Positions 63,417-64,000 of a stretch of DNA of 64,000 nucleotides are shown piece after piece; the stretch's first letter is position 1, and the number at the start of each line of letters is the position of its first letter. Source of the stretch: Fidelibacterota bacterium (lineage in GTDB: Bacteria > Fidelibacterota > Marinisomatia > Marinisomatales > TCS55). The DNA lies in assembly GCA_029936965.1 (NCBI GenBank), contig JAPYRG010000001.1, positions 88,685 through 152,684 on the forward strand. The letters are read 5' to 3'. Position numbers and translations under genes: made by a program. The notes beneath the pieces are model-generated. The model saw nothing but the letters and a program-made list of their open reading frames with translations. It ran no database searches and had not been told where the DNA came from.

Positions 63417-64000
63417 ATGGATGTTAATCAGTTACAATCCCAAAACATTGGTGAGCTAACTAAATGTGCAAATGATTTGGAAGTTGAAGAGTTCTCAGGT
63501 TTAAGTAAACAAGATCTTATTGTCAAGATTCTTGAGGCACACAATAAAAAAGAGGGCATTCTTCAAGCACGTGGAGTTCTAGAGGTTTTAAAAGAAGGAT
63601 ATGGTTTTTTAAGAAGCCCTGATTATAATTATTTGCCTGGACCGGATGATATTTATGTAAGTCCATCACAAATAAAACGTTTTGGTTTAAGAACGGGCCA
63701 TCAGGTTTTTGGTGAAATTCGCCCACCAAAACAAAAAGAACGATTTTATGCTTTGTTAAAATTAGAAGCTGTGAATGATTATGCTCCTGACGATGTAAAA
63801 AAAGCTACTTTATTTGATAATTTTACTCCATTATACCCAGAAGAAAAATTTAACCTTGAAGTAGACAAAAAAGATATGTCTACTAGGATAATTGACCTTG
63901 TATCTCCCATAGGAAAAGGCCAGCGCGGATTAATAGTGGCTCAACCAAAAACTGGTAAAACAATTCTTCTACAAAAAATTGCAAATGCAATAAGGGCAAA
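63417..64000 (+). CDS. rho: Transcription termination factor Rho (3' part beyond window)
   Basis: The start is ATG 63417 with AAAGGA at 63402. The 194 codons visible contain the Rho_N helix domain (about 1-45; SGLSKQDLIVKILEAHNKK), the cold-shock-like RNA-binding domain (about 50-115; GVLEVLKEGYGFLRSPDYNY, DDIYVSPSQIKRFGLRTG) and the beginning of the ATPase, including SPIGKGQRGLIVAQPKTGKT (Walker A). Rho is a hexameric helicase that ends transcription. The rest of the gene lies past base 64000. Confidence 0.96.
   Translation, partial: MDVNQLQSQNIGELTKCANDLEVEEFSGLSKQDLIVKILEAHNKKEGILQARGVLEVLKEGYGFLRSPDYNYLPGPDDIYVSPSQIKRFGLRTGHQVFGEIRPPKQKERFYALLKLEAVNDYAPDDVKKATLFDNFTPLYPEEKFNLEVDKKDMSTRIIDLVSPIGKGQRGLIVAQPKTGKTILLQKIANAIRA

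Overview
The window is an AT-rich stretch of a diderm bacterium, most likely a marine member of the FCB group. Candidatus Marinimicrobia (SAR406) is my best guess, but this rests on gene style, not on a marker phylogeny. The grounds are TonB receptors with an N-terminal carboxypeptidase-regulatory-like domain, secreted proteins ending in a type-IX-style C-terminal domain, a PorV-like barrel, very tight gene packing and generally weak ribosome binding sites. No rRNA, tRNA, CRISPR array or insertion sequence was seen. There is no gene-free stretch longer than about 200 bases.

Layout. 1-3246 is the tail of a minor-pilin operon resembling mshC-D-O-P, with LamG lectin-like modules built into two of the pilins. 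3253-10271 holds a DUF1028 protein, a nuclease/phosphatase-fold lipoprotein, an outer-membrane protein, a TonB-dependent receptor coupled to a beta-helix lipoprotein, and a small divergent lipoprotein. 10324-15397 is an outer-membrane barrel, an ABC ATPase, two FtsX/LolE-type permeases and a LolA-like carrier, which reads as a trans-envelope lipid or lipoprotein trafficking cassette. 15434-18200 is a seven-heme cytochrome with TPRs followed by an HMA-MauE fusion. 18359-28739 is a secretion/surface block: a large TonB receptor behind a near-consensus promoter, two CTD-bearing surface proteins and a PorV-like barrel, closed by a strong terminator.

28849-41641 is mostly housekeeping: a parvulin lipoprotein, then a leftward operon (CPBP protease, MgtE, GT2, DUF3108, a small membrane protein, a catalytically degenerate AroQ homologue, an M23 lipoprotein), then an amidohydrolase with a TrmH-type methylase, then rightward proS, recO and rhomboid. 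41643-48095 is a leftward sugar-catabolic operon (SDR, KDPG-type aldolase, MetE-like methyltransferase, metallo-beta-lactamase-fold hydrolase, sugar MFS, ROK kinase, SIS protein) that matches no pathway I can name.

48221-51977 has motA-motB without other flagellar genes, then ftsB and enolase. 52091-57803 is a surface-polysaccharide cluster (FemAB-like, flippase, three glycosyltransferases). 57870-58538 is a compact unit of two tiny related membrane proteins with perfect Shine-Dalgarno sites behind a hairpin-rich leader; this is my best candidate for something undescribed. 58608-64000 is a YwqK-like lipoprotein, an amidase, murI, folC and the start of rho.
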